A DNA stretch of 64,000 nt from Planctomycetaceae bacterium. GTDB taxonomy: Bacteria > Planctomycetota > Planctomycetia > Planctomycetales > Planctomycetaceae. Positions 17,983 through 27,178 of this stretch are shown here, piece after piece. The DNA lies in the NCBI GenBank assembly GCA_020638955.1, contig JACKHO010000005.1, positions 372,001 through 436,000 of the forward strand. Reading direction: 5' to 3'. A program made the position numbers and the translations under genes. The stretch's first letter is position 1. Every line of letters begins with the position of its first letter. The notes beneath the pieces were generated by a model that did no database searches, was not told where the DNA came from, and worked only from the letters and a program-made list of their open reading frames with translations.

Positions 17983-19107
17983 ATGTTGACCATTGGTGCC
18001 CCCCAAGCCGCCGGGCTGAACGATTCTCGCTGGATCAAAGTGCTGGAATTGGGCGAAAGTCTTGTGGCCCAGGGCGAGTTTCCGGAACTGTCTTTTCAGG
18101 TGCAGCGCGCTGGTCAGGCCACGGAGGTTCACACATTTCTTCGCGAAGAGTCTTCGGGCGGGGTGAAGAAACTTGAATCCCCGCGGCGCTATCTCGTCGC
18201 CTCGCTGACGAAACCGATTGTTGCGATGGGTGTCCTGCTGCTCGTCGAAGACGGTCTGCTCAGCCTGAATGACCGCGTCAGCGACTGGATTCCAGAGTTC
18301 TCCGAGGCGAGTAAGCGAAATATCACCATTCGCAATTTGCTCACGCACACGTCCGGATTGCCGGACATGCTGCCCAATAACGCGGAACTGCGGAAACTCC
18401 ATTCTCCAATTGCGACGTTTGTCGAGGGGGCGTGTCATGCTCTGCTGGAACATTTGCCGAGCCGCGGCGTGCAGTATCAGAGCATGGGCTACGCACTGCT
18501 CACTCCAATTATTGAACGAGCCTCGGGAGTCGGGATTAAGGAGTTCTTCCGCACGAGAATCTTTGATCCGCTCGAAATGGATCGAACCTGTCTGGGCACC
18601 AGCGAGGGGGACAACCGTACGGACATTGCCGAGGTTCAAACTCCTCCCGAACAAATGGGAGGAGGGGAATGGAACTGGAACAGTGAATACTGGCATCAGC
18701 TGGGAGCACCGTGGGGTGGTCTGATTTCCACGACGGAAGACCTCTCGAAATTCTGTGCCTCAGTTCTGGCCAATGGGATAGGACCGAACGGACGCGTATT
18801 CAGTTCTGCGCTGGTCAGAACAGCGACCGGAAATCGCCTGGACGATTTCCCCGAGATCGATCCCGTCCAGCGCCGTACTCGAGCCTGGGGATGCGGCTGG
18901 CGACACAACTGGCCGGACCATCGCAGTTGTTTCAGTGACCTGTTGCCGGCAAATGCAATAGGCCACTGGGGAGCAACCGGAACTCTCTACTGGCTCGATT
19001 TGGACCGCAAGATTTCGGCCGTCCTGCTGACGACCCAGCCCGTTGAACGCAGCAAGTCCAAGCTCACGCACCTGTCCAACGCCATTGTGGCTGCGTTTGA
19101 AGACTAA
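17983..19107 (+). CDS. Beta-lactamase-fold serine hydrolase (class C / penicillin-binding-like)
   Basis: A 374-residue member of the AmpC/EstB/D-Ala-D-Ala carboxypeptidase-like family. The SxxK motif is SLTK at residues 74-77. The second motif is YQSMGY around residue 165, and HWGATGT near residue 328 matches HxGxTG. No signal peptide is visible, so it is probably cytoplasmic and more likely an esterase or amidase than a resistance beta-lactamase. AGGAGGAGG immediately precedes ATG 17983, a strong ribosome binding site. Confidence 0.85.
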   Translation: MLTIGAPQAAGLNDSRWIKVLELGESLVAQGEFPELSFQVQRAGQATEVHTFLREESSGGVKKLESPRRYLVASLTKPIVAMGVLLLVEDGLLSLNDRVSDWIPEFSEASKRNITIRNLLTHTSGLPDMLPNNAELRKLHSPIATFVEGACHALLEHLPSRGVQYQSMGYALLTPIIERASGVGIKEFFRTRIFDPLEMDRTCLGTSEGDNRTDIAEVQTPPEQMGGGEWNWNSEYWHQLGAPWGGLISTTEDLSKFCASVLANGIGPNGRVFSSALVRTATGNRLDDFPEIDPVQRRTRAWGCGWRHNWPDHRSCFSDLLPANAIGHWGATGTLYWLDLDRKISAVLLTTQPVERSKSKLTHLSNAIVAAFED

Positions 19108-19250
19108 AACACGTCTTGTTTGCGGGTTGCTTCGCAGCGAACGCAGTGTCCAATCGACCGGCCTTGTGACAAACGGACTCCCCTCTCGTGTCTTACTGCG
19201 GTATCCTTTATGAGGTCGCGTAATTCATGTGCCCAGAGAGGGAGTGGGGG

Positions 19251-22200
19251 ATGCAACGGCGGTTTCGGAATCGCAGATACAATCGACATTTGCTGAACGG
19301 AGTTTTGGCGGTGGTCGTTTGTCTTTCCATGTCTCGCTGGGGATTTGGTCAGCAGCAGCCACAGAATCCGCTCAATCGACTGTTCAACAACATCGACAAG
19401 TCGATTCGTGGCGAGGAAGAAATCAACGGCCGACTCGGGCGTGATGCATTCGATATCCGTACTCCCCAGAATCCAGACAACGCCCGTCGACTGAGCGAGG
19501 CCGAGCGTTACGTTCGCAGTCAGCGATGGAACGACGCTGTCGAAGTCCTGCAGTTTCTCCTTGATCAGCCGCAGGATTCACTCATTTTCGGTCGGGGCCG
19601 CACTGAATGGTCCTCCCTGCGCCAAATCGCGAGAGACATGCTGCGAAACCTGCCAGATGCAGGGAAGCGGAGTTACGAAAGTCGCTTCGGCCCACAAGCC
19701 GAGCAACTCCTGGCAGCCGCGCTCAAAAGTCAGAATGAAACGTTGCTGCATGAAGTAGTGCGCCGTTTCGGCGCGCTGCCAGCGGGGCTGCAGGCACGTC
19801 GTCATTTGATTTCGCTGCTAATTGCCCGCGGCGACATCAATTCGGCGCAACGGCTTTTAAACGACTTGCCCGAAGACGCGCGAACGGCTGAAACTGTCCA
19901 GTTGGCCGCCTGCATGGCGATGCAGTCCCAGATGAAAGACGCCATTAAGCTGCTCGACGCGACACCCGGCTGGCAGTCACAAGTCGGCGCTACCGAATCT
20001 GCCAAACCAGCGGACTGGTTAGCCAAGCGGACGTCGCCCAAGGGAGTAAGTGATCCGCAGAATTCCATGGGGACGCCGCTGCTCATTCCCGCATGGAGTG
20101 CAAGTCGGATTGCTCGCTTTCACGTTGAGGAACAGGTTTACCGTCTCGAACGCGATTTGACGGAGAGCCGACGCGGCATTCTGCCGATGTCGCAGGCTGT
20201 GTTCTCGGGAAACCTCATGATTTACCGCGACCTGGCGGGCATCAAGGCGAGAGATTTGACGACTGGCGAACTGGCCTGGCAGCACCTGCCAGAAAACAAC
20301 ATTGAATCGCGTCTCGTTTCGAATACGGCATTCTCCGATTCCACGCTCTGGCAGGAATCCAATTACGTTGAAGACTACGAGTTTCCGAGCCTCGACCATC
20401 ACCCGTTGGGTACAGCCTTGTTCCGAGATGCCGTGACCTCTGGCATGACGGTACACGAGGGGCGGCTCTACACCATCGAGCGTCAGAATCCGCTGGAATC
20501 ACTTTCGTATAACTACTACTGGCAACGACAGAATTCTGCACAAGGGAAACCTGACTGGGCAATCAACGAACTCGTGTGTCGGCAGGCGACAACGGGTCGC
20601 CGTCTGTGGGCCGTTGGCGGACCAGAACTCGAACCGCTTTTCTCACGGTCGTTGGCTGGTGCGTACTTTCTGGGGCCGCCCACGCTGTTTCAAAACCAGT
20701 TGCTCGTACTCGCTGACCTCGGCGGTGAAATCAACCTGTATGCCCTTTCCCCGAGTACTGGGGAGCCCTTGTGGAATCAGCTCGTTGCCGCTGCGGGGCG
20801 TCCCCTGGCGGAAGATCCTGTCCGCCGCATGTGGCGCTGTCAGCCAGTCATTGCGAACGGACAGATTCTGTGTCCCACCGGTGTCGGCTGGCTGGTTGCA
20901 CTCGATGCTTATTCACACTCGGTGAGCTGGGTATACCGATACCCGCCCCACGACACACAGCGACGCCGCTTTCGAAGCGGTTATACAATGAACTCCGTGC
21001 AGCCTTTGCTCCAGCGGTGGGGACCACAACTGCCGCTGGCTCATGGCAACCGCATCTTGCTGGCTCCGCCCGAACTGCCCGACGAATTCAACTCCATCCA
21101 GCCTTCACTTGTGTGTCTCGATGAACACGGCAAGCTGGTCTGGCAGGAGCAAAAGCGGGACGCCATGTATGTGGCTGGTGTTTATGAGAATCGGGCCATT
21201 GTCGTAACGCGGACTGCGTTGAAGGCCTACAGCCTGGACGATGGAGCCCCCATTTGGGAAACGCAATTCACTGAGGAACTCGGGCTTCCCTATGGACGGG
21301 GCGTGGGGATGAGCGACCAATACCTGCTGCCATTCGCCGATGGAAAACTCGGTCAGTTTCACCTCAGAAGCGGTGAACTGCAGAATGTGTTTTCCGTGCC
21401 TGCTCATACCGATTTCCACAACCTGGGGAATCTTGAGATTCAGAACGGGCGTTTGGTTTCGCTCTCTGCCGAGTCGATTTCGGTGTTTCCGTCGGTCGAG
21501 ATGGAGCGGTCCGAATGGAATCAGCTCGGCAAGACGAATCCCCGACGCGTCTTGCGTGAAACGCAGTTGATGGTGTCACAGGGAAAGCACGCTGAAGCCC
21601 TGACGGTTCTGAACTCGATCGCACCGGACGAACGCGCGAAATGGGCGTCGGATGACCAGAATAAGTTCCGCTCCCTGAAGTGGGACGTACTCATGCAACT
21701 CGCCGCCAGCGACGACGCTGTTTCCGTTACCGCGCTGGAGCAACTCCGGCAGCTGGCTGAAACGGAATCAGAACGACGAACCGTTGACCGTTTTGCGGCA
21801 GCACACCTCGAAGCGACGGGCGATGTCGGTGCGGCAGTTCGGATTAACCTCAATTATCTGACACGGCCTGCATCCGAACTCGTCAGCGAAGGCGATAAGT
21901 CATCGCGACCCGATGTTTTTGCGTCTGGTCGATTACGCCGTCTTCTTGAGAAGACTCCAGTCGATGGTCGCGCCGCAATTCATCAGGCGATTGAGGATGC
22001 AGTCAATGGCGTTGCGGCGGAGAGTTTCAACACACGCGATCAATTGGCCCTGGCCCTCAGCTTCCATCCTGCAGGTTGTCGGCTCCAGTTGCAATTGGCC
22101 AACGAAGCTGCCGCTGCGGGCCGCATCACGGAAGCGGCGATTAGATATCGTCGCGTTGTCAGCACTGGCCTGCCGGAACAAAAGGCTCAGGCTCTCGTAA

Positions 22201-23819
22201 GCGTCGCTGAAATGTACGACTCCCACAAAGCCAGCGAAGAAGCCCTGTCCTACTGGTCGCAGTTGGCAACACGCAACGACCTGCCTGAACAACTCGCTGA
22301 TGGAGCCAATCGACGTGAAATTGCTCAGCAGCATTTGCAGGACTGGTCCGCCAATCGGGCGGCTGCCGGTACCGACTGGGAATCGGCCTGGCGGACCCGT
22401 GAACTGCTCGTCGACATGACCTCCGGGCAGCGACAACGTGGTGTCAGCCGACTGGTCAATTCCTCAGCAGGCCCGTGGCGGTTTCTGTATGAGGCGGATG
22501 TGAAACGTCTGCAAGTCGAAGACAGAAACACAGGTCGACTTGTCTGGTCTTTGCCGCTCCGTTCTTTGGATAACCAGGTCGGTGCGAACGGCGTAGGGAT
22601 TTCGGGCGACAGCACGTTTTCCGTGGTTACTCATCTGGGAGTCGTCCACGCGTTAGGTATTCCCGACAAAACAATTCTTTGGCGATATACTCCCAACATG
22701 CGAGACGAAGGGCCGCACCGACTCAGGAGTTCCTCTCGATCGACCAACTTGGAAATGAAAAATGCCGGGACGTTTCTGTCGGCAGAGGGCGTTCGGCACG
22801 GCGGTCGAAATGGATTTGTACTGGCCGCAAATGAGTTTGCTGTGATGTTGCAGCTACGTGAATTGGTCGTACTCGATACGGTGACGGGCGAAGTACTCTG
22901 GCGGGAAGCGGACAGCAGGGGGACCTTCAACTCGACGCTGGTCGGTGACGCACTCCTGCAGTCCGATACGTCGGGAAAAGTCCAATTGCGGCAAGTCGTC
23001 AATGGAATGCCCTTGGAAGACGCTGCGGCGAGTCTGGTCACCAGGTTCACCGACATGCTGCAAATCAGGGGGAGCGATGCCATTACACTTGCACTCAATG
23101 CCGACGACTCTGGCCAATACTACGAGCTGAAACGTGCTTCATTGGTCGACAATGTCGAACGCTGGAGCCATCGGTTCGTTCGGTCGTCACTCTACGCCAT
23201 GGTCAATGACTCGGACGTCGCCGTTCTGGAAGGGGATGGGCGACTGGTGCTCGTCAACCTGGAACGGGGTGAGCTGCAGGAAATCGGTTCCATTCCTCAG
23301 CAACTCATGTCGACGAAAAGTAAGGTCTACCTGCTGGCCGATGCGCAGCGGCTGTTTGCCGTTATTGAGCACAAGAATTTGCGACCGTTATACATCAACA
23401 TGCCGACATTGAGTGTGAGTGGTTCGATGATCGCGTTTTCACGTCAGGGAGACACACTGTGGAGTGTCGGTCCAGATTTCTTGGAAGAAAAGAAATCCGA
23501 TATGGAGGACAATCAGCCCAAGCAGGTTGCCACTCCATCCGCCCATGCGTTGGCTCTCTCCGATTTTGAACAGTCTCCGGTCCTGGTTTTCCTGGAAGAA
23601 CGGGTGGAGCGACCGAACGGACTTTTCTTCCGTAAACTTCGCGTGACTTGTGTCGACAAACAAACAGGGAAGGTGCTCCTGGACTGGACTCGCCCGTCCG
23701 ATCAAAACGGATTCCACCGCATGGAATACAATCAACTCGGAGGATGGCTCGACTTGGAATCGAGTGGATTACGCGTCCGAATTCATCCCACAGATGAAGT
23801 GACGCCTTCCGACAATTAG
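19251..23819 (+). CDS. Large exported PQQ-like propeller protein with TPR-like middle
   Basis: A 1522-residue protein. The N-terminus (MQRRFRNRRYNRHLLNGVLAVVVCLSMSRWGFGQQ...) is a basic, hydrophobic signal peptide. Two PQQ-like propeller regions are seen, at roughly residues 270-750 (ARDLTTGELAWQHLPE, LSPSTGEPLWNQLVA) and 1070-1490 (NTGRLVWSLPLR, DTVTGEVLWREADS). They are separated by helical repeats with TPR character (residues ~760-1030). ATG 19251 is preceded by GGGAGTGGGG; the start at 19227 is less favoured. This is a recurrent planctomycete architecture of unknown function, probably periplasmic or outer-membrane associated. Confidence 0.8.
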   Translation: MQRRFRNRRYNRHLLNGVLAVVVCLSMSRWGFGQQQPQNPLNRLFNNIDKSIRGEEEINGRLGRDAFDIRTPQNPDNARRLSEAERYVRSQRWNDAVEVLQFLLDQPQDSLIFGRGRTEWSSLRQIARDMLRNLPDAGKRSYESRFGPQAEQLLAAALKSQNETLLHEVVRRFGALPAGLQARRHLISLLIARGDINSAQRLLNDLPEDARTAETVQLAACMAMQSQMKDAIKLLDATPGWQSQVGATESAKPADWLAKRTSPKGVSDPQNSMGTPLLIPAWSASRIARFHVEEQVYRLERDLTESRRGILPMSQAVFSGNLMIYRDLAGIKARDLTTGELAWQHLPENNIESRLVSNTAFSDSTLWQESNYVEDYEFPSLDHHPLGTALFRDAVTSGMTVHEGRLYTIERQNPLESLSYNYYWQRQNSAQGKPDWAINELVCRQATTGRRLWAVGGPELEPLFSRSLAGAYFLGPPTLFQNQLLVLADLGGEINLYALSPSTGEPLWNQLVAAAGRPLAEDPVRRMWRCQPVIANGQILCPTGVGWLVALDAYSHSVSWVYRYPPHDTQRRRFRSGYTMNSVQPLLQRWGPQLPLAHGNRILLAPPELPDEFNSIQPSLVCLDEHGKLVWQEQKRDAMYVAGVYENRAIVVTRTALKAYSLDDGAPIWETQFTEELGLPYGRGVGMSDQYLLPFADGKLGQFHLRSGELQNVFSVPAHTDFHNLGNLEIQNGRLVSLSAESISVFPSVEMERSEWNQLGKTNPRRVLRETQLMVSQGKHAEALTVLNSIAPDERAKWASDDQNKFRSLKWDVLMQLAASDDAVSVTALEQLRQLAETESERRTVDRFAAAHLEATGDVGAAVRINLNYLTRPASELVSEGDKSSRPDVFASGRLRRLLEKTPVDGRAAIHQAIEDAVNGVAAESFNTRDQLALALSFHPAGCRLQLQLANEAAAAGRITEAAIRYRRVVSTGLPEQKAQALVSVAEMYDSHKASEEALSYWSQLATRNDLPEQLADGANRREIAQQHLQDWSANRAAAGTDWESAWRTRELLVDMTSGQRQRGVSRLVNSSAGPWRFLYEADVKRLQVEDRNTGRLVWSLPLRSLDNQVGANGVGISGDSTFSVVTHLGVVHALGIPDKTILWRYTPNMRDEGPHRLRSSSRSTNLEMKNAGTFLSAEGVRHGGRNGFVLAANEFAVMLQLRELVVLDTVTGEVLWREADSRGTFNSTLVGDALLQSDTSGKVQLRQVVNGMPLEDAAASLVTRFTDMLQIRGSDAITLALNADDSGQYYELKRASLVDNVERWSHRFVRSSLYAMVNDSDVAVLEGDGRLVLVNLERGELQEIGSIPQQLMSTKSKVYLLADAQRLFAVIEHKNLRPLYINMPTLSVSGSMIAFSRQGDTLWSVGPDFLEEKKSDMEDNQPKQVATPSAHALALSDFEQSPVLVFLEERVERPNGLFFRKLRVTCVDKQTGKVLLDWTRPSDQNGFHRMEYNQLGGWLDLESSGLRVRIHPTDEVTPSDN

Positions 23820-23877
23820 AGAATGCAAATGACCGGTCGTCACTAAGTTCAGACGTGTCTTCGATGAAACAGCAACT

Positions 23878-24669
23878 ATGAAACTTCACTTTTTGGGTAC
23901 CGGCGGATATCAGCCGAATGAACGACGGCACACGGCCTGCCTGATGATTCCCGAAGTGGGGCTGGTCCTCGACGCCGGTACGGGCGCGTTCCGCATTCCC
24001 TCGCTGCTGCAAACGCGCGAACTCGACATCTATTTAACCCACGCACACCTCGACCACATTGTCGGGCTGACGTATTTGCTGGTTCCTCTTATTGATGGTC
24101 GCCTCGACCGGGCGCGTGTGTTCGGCACCAGGCGGGTGCTCGACGCCATTCGAACGCACCTTTTCTCCGAACCGGTCTTCCCGGTGTTTCCTGACAACAT
24201 GGAACTCATTGACATCGAGAAGCGGCGAAAGCTCGAAGTCGGTGGCCGCGTGACCATTGAGCACAAGTCGCTCCCTTCGCATCCTGGCGGCTCGCGTGCG
24301 TATCGAGTTTCATGGAAGAAAGGACGCGGTTCGCGCTCTTTCGCTTACGTGACCGACACCTCCGTCGACGGCAGTTACAACAAGTTCATCGACAAAGTTC
24401 CCCTGCTCATTCATGAGTGCTACTTCGGTGATGAGAAAGCCAACATCGCACTTCGCACTGGCCACAGCACGACGTCTCAAGTCGCCACGCTGGCCCGTGC
24501 CGTCCGCGCCAAGCGACTGCTGCTTGTGCATGTCGACCCCTGCACCGACAGCGACGACCCCATTGGCATTCAACACGCCATCGACCATTTCCCCAACAGC
24601 CAAATCGCCACCGACTTGCTGGAAATCGACCTCAACAGCAAAGACTGGACCAACTCTTCTACGATGTAG
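23878..24669 (+). CDS. MBL-fold metallohydrolase
   Basis: A 263-residue metallo-beta-lactamase-fold protein. The metal-binding motif HAHLDH is at residues 55-60 (THAHLDHIVGL), with DTSVDG later as the bridging Asp and HSTTSQ and VHVDP in the C-terminal part. The layout resembles RNase Z/PhnP-type phosphodiesterases. It starts 58 bp after the long propeller gene and could be in one transcript with it. No signal peptide. Substrate unknown. Confidence 0.85.
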   Translation: MKLHFLGTGGYQPNERRHTACLMIPEVGLVLDAGTGAFRIPSLLQTRELDIYLTHAHLDHIVGLTYLLVPLIDGRLDRARVFGTRRVLDAIRTHLFSEPVFPVFPDNMELIDIEKRRKLEVGGRVTIEHKSLPSHPGGSRAYRVSWKKGRGSRSFAYVTDTSVDGSYNKFIDKVPLLIHECYFGDEKANIALRTGHSTTSQVATLARAVRAKRLLLVHVDPCTDSDDPIGIQHAIDHFPNSQIATDLLEIDLNSKDWTNSSTM

Positions 24670-24692
24670 AATTCAAACAGGCTGGCTCGCAG

Positions 24693-27173
24693 CTAATACG
24701 GCAGCGACTCAATGAATTGCTCAAGCTGTTGATAGTACTCGGCTGATTGTGTGTCATTGTGGTCGGCGCCGGGGATGGTCACAAACTGTTTGGGATGGTC
24801 GGCGTCGTCGAACAGCTTCTTCCCGGATGCGAAGGGAATGACGGAATCAGCATCGCCGTGGCTTTGCAGCAGTGGACCGTGGTACTGCGTGATTCGCATT
24901 GCAGAGTTGAGTTTGTCCGGCGGAACGAGCCAGGCGAGTTTGGGGTAGTGGATGGTGGCGACATCTTTGAGTGAGGAGAACGTGCTTTCCAGGATGAGCC
25001 CGCGTGGTGCGTTCTCTGCTGCAAGCTGGACGGCAATAGCTCCGCCGAGCGACCGGCCCATCAGCACAATGTCGGTCTCTGGAATTCCTTCGCGTCGGGC
25101 GAGAAATGTGCGTGCGGCGCGGGCGTCTTGTAGAGCGCCCTCGACCGTGGGAACGCCCTCGCTCCGTCCGTAACCGCGGTAGTCGAAAATCAGGACGTTG
25201 ACTCGTAAATGCTTCGTGAAGTATTCGAGTAGCGGAGTTCGGTGTGTGAGGTTTCCACCGTTGCCGTGAGCGTAGAGGAGTGTCGCCCTCGGATTGTCGC
25301 ACGAGCAGTACCATCCGTGGATGCTGGCTCCGTCCTCAGCTTTGAACGAGACATCTTCGTAGCTGAGGTTGGCTGGTTTCCAGTTCCCGGCGGGATACTT
25401 CGACGGGAAGAAGAGCAGCAGTTCATCGATTGTGGGAAGCGCCGCCTCGGACGTTTCAGGATTTTGAGTTGGCGTCGATTCCGGTTCTTCATTGACCGCT
25501 GGTGGAGTAACTTCATCAGGTTCGATGCGTGTTTCCGGCAATTCGTAGAACGCTGCCAACAACACACCTTCGCGGGTGACCTGTGCGAGCGTTTTCGTAC
25601 CAGGCGGTGGAGGATCGAGTGATTTCCAGGGATCGGCCCGGCGTCGGAATGTCAGCACGTACCGAATGTCGCTGTGCAAGCTGGGATCATATCCCCGAAG
25701 TTTGACATCAGGCCGCGTTCGCAACTGCGTTTGATTGCGGACAAAGAACTCCAGTTGTGCCGGGTGCAGGACGGGGGCGACATCGAGCGTTGCTCCTTCA
25801 GGGAGCTGTTCAACAACGGCTCGCATGAATTGTGGAGTTTGTGAATCACCCCAGTAACTCAGTTCCGCCCCGAGCCGATTTGCTCCCCCCAATCCGCCGG
25901 TGGCTTCGCTGTAGTAAGACAACCAGCAGGGAGCCAGCAGGAAAATTTGAATAAGCGGAATAGCGAGCGCCGCTCCAATAAGTGCCCGTGCTGCCTTCGG
26001 TGACCAGCGTCTGGTTGTAATTTCGAGTAGCTGATCCAAACCGCATCCACAAAACACGGCAAACACCGGCAGGCTGACGAGGAACAGGCGAATTCCGTCG
26101 TACAGAGCGATGCCGGGCAGTGCAAAAAAGATGATGGGGCCGAGCCAACCCATCATGAGCAGTTGCCAACGCGAAGCGGTGGTCAATGTGGGAGGGGTCT
26201 GCGAATCAGTAGTTTGATCGATTCGGAATCCTGCACAGCCCAGCAATCCCGCTCCAAGCAATGTAATGGGCATGGTCCACAAAAACATGACGGTGGAGTA
26301 ATGCCACGGCACGTCTCGATCAGCAAGGTGCTGGCCCAGATAGTGGCAGTACACCACCTGACGTTCTGTCGTCCGGGCAAAGTACTCGCGGAGATGATGT
26401 GCAGGATCGAGCCATAGCCAGGGCCACCCCACGAAGAACACCACGGCAGTGACGGTACCCATCAGGAGGAGTGGGCCAATTGCTTTCTGACGCCAGTTCC
26501 AGAGCCCCCACAACAAGAGCATGGGCGGCAGAAATATCGCCTGAATTTTCGTGAGGAATGCCAACCCCAGCAGCAGGCCAATGAGTGCTGAGGAGCGCCA
26601 CGTGGGAGTTGTGGACGGCTTCCACAGGTCGGCGGCCACCAACAGGACGGTGCTGTACGTGAGCCCCATGAAAGTTTCGAGCGAGGCGAAATGGGCATGG
26701 CCGAAGGCGCGGGGCATGAGTGCAAGCGCAAGGGCGGCGAAGCATCCGGCCCGTTGCCCGTTCCATTTGGTCACGAACCAACCGACAAGGAATATGTTGA
26801 CGGCAAATGCCAGTGCCGGCGCCAGTCGACCGTACGTAATGACGTACATGGGAGGGCCGGGGCGCTGCCCGAGAATGGTTCGCCCCAGTTGCTCGGTAAT
26901 GCCTATGGCCCAGCGGCCGAGGGGAGGGTGGTCGGGGTTGTAACTGGGGTCGCCGAAGATTTCTTTCAGGCTCGCGGGATCAACAAGTGCGACCCCGTAT
27001 TGCAGACTGCTCTGCACGAGGTACACACCCACTTCGACGTTGAAGCCTTCATCGAGTGTGAGACCAGGCCCATCGAAAATGAGGGCGGAGTCATCAGCCA
27101 CGTCGACCTGTAGTCCCACGGCCAGCAGCACGACAACTGCAATGGCGAGCGGTCCCAACCAGTCACGACTCAT
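24693..27173 (-). CDS. GT-C glycosyltransferase fused to a serine alpha/beta-hydrolase
   Basis: An 826-residue two-part protein. Residues ~1-420 form a multi-pass membrane region with the ArnT/PMT-type (GT39/GT83) acidic-HPP motif (DHPPLGRWAIGI) in an outward-facing loop, as in dolichol- or polyprenyl-phosphate sugar transferases. A periplasmic-type stretch follows, then from about residue 590 an alpha/beta hydrolase: AHGNGGN oxyanion region, nucleophile elbow GRSLGG (Ser ~708), Asp in SHGDADSVIP, His in PGADHND. The gene overlaps DoxX by a TAGTG junction; start ATG 27173 (GTG 27179 possible). Known pieces; the fusion is unusual to me. Confidence 0.8.
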   Translation of the reverse strand: MSRDWLGPLAIAVVVLLAVGLQVDVADDSALIFDGPGLTLDEGFNVEVGVYLVQSSLQYGVALVDPASLKEIFGDPSYNPDHPPLGRWAIGITEQLGRTILGQRPGPPMYVITYGRLAPALAFAVNIFLVGWFVTKWNGQRAGCFAALALALMPRAFGHAHFASLETFMGLTYSTVLLVAADLWKPSTTPTWRSSALIGLLLGLAFLTKIQAIFLPPMLLLWGLWNWRQKAIGPLLLMGTVTAVVFFVGWPWLWLDPAHHLREYFARTTERQVVYCHYLGQHLADRDVPWHYSTVMFLWTMPITLLGAGLLGCAGFRIDQTTDSQTPPTLTTASRWQLLMMGWLGPIIFFALPGIALYDGIRLFLVSLPVFAVFCGCGLDQLLEITTRRWSPKAARALIGAALAIPLIQIFLLAPCWLSYYSEATGGLGGANRLGAELSYWGDSQTPQFMRAVVEQLPEGATLDVAPVLHPAQLEFFVRNQTQLRTRPDVKLRGYDPSLHSDIRYVLTFRRRADPWKSLDPPPPGTKTLAQVTREGVLLAAFYELPETRIEPDEVTPPAVNEEPESTPTQNPETSEAALPTIDELLLFFPSKYPAGNWKPANLSYEDVSFKAEDGASIHGWYCSCDNPRATLLYAHGNGGNLTHRTPLLEYFTKHLRVNVLIFDYRGYGRSEGVPTVEGALQDARAARTFLARREGIPETDIVLMGRSLGGAIAVQLAAENAPRGLILESTFSSLKDVATIHYPKLAWLVPPDKLNSAMRITQYHGPLLQSHGDADSVIPFASGKKLFDDADHPKQFVTIPGADHNDTQSAEYYQQLEQFIESLPY

Positions 27174-27178
27174 TTGCA

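Noticed and set aside
17983..19107. Antibiotic-resistance beta-lactamase
   Set aside because: The SxxK and HxGxTG motifs fit the wider serine-hydrolase fold, but there is no signal peptide and the family mostly contains esterases and peptidases.
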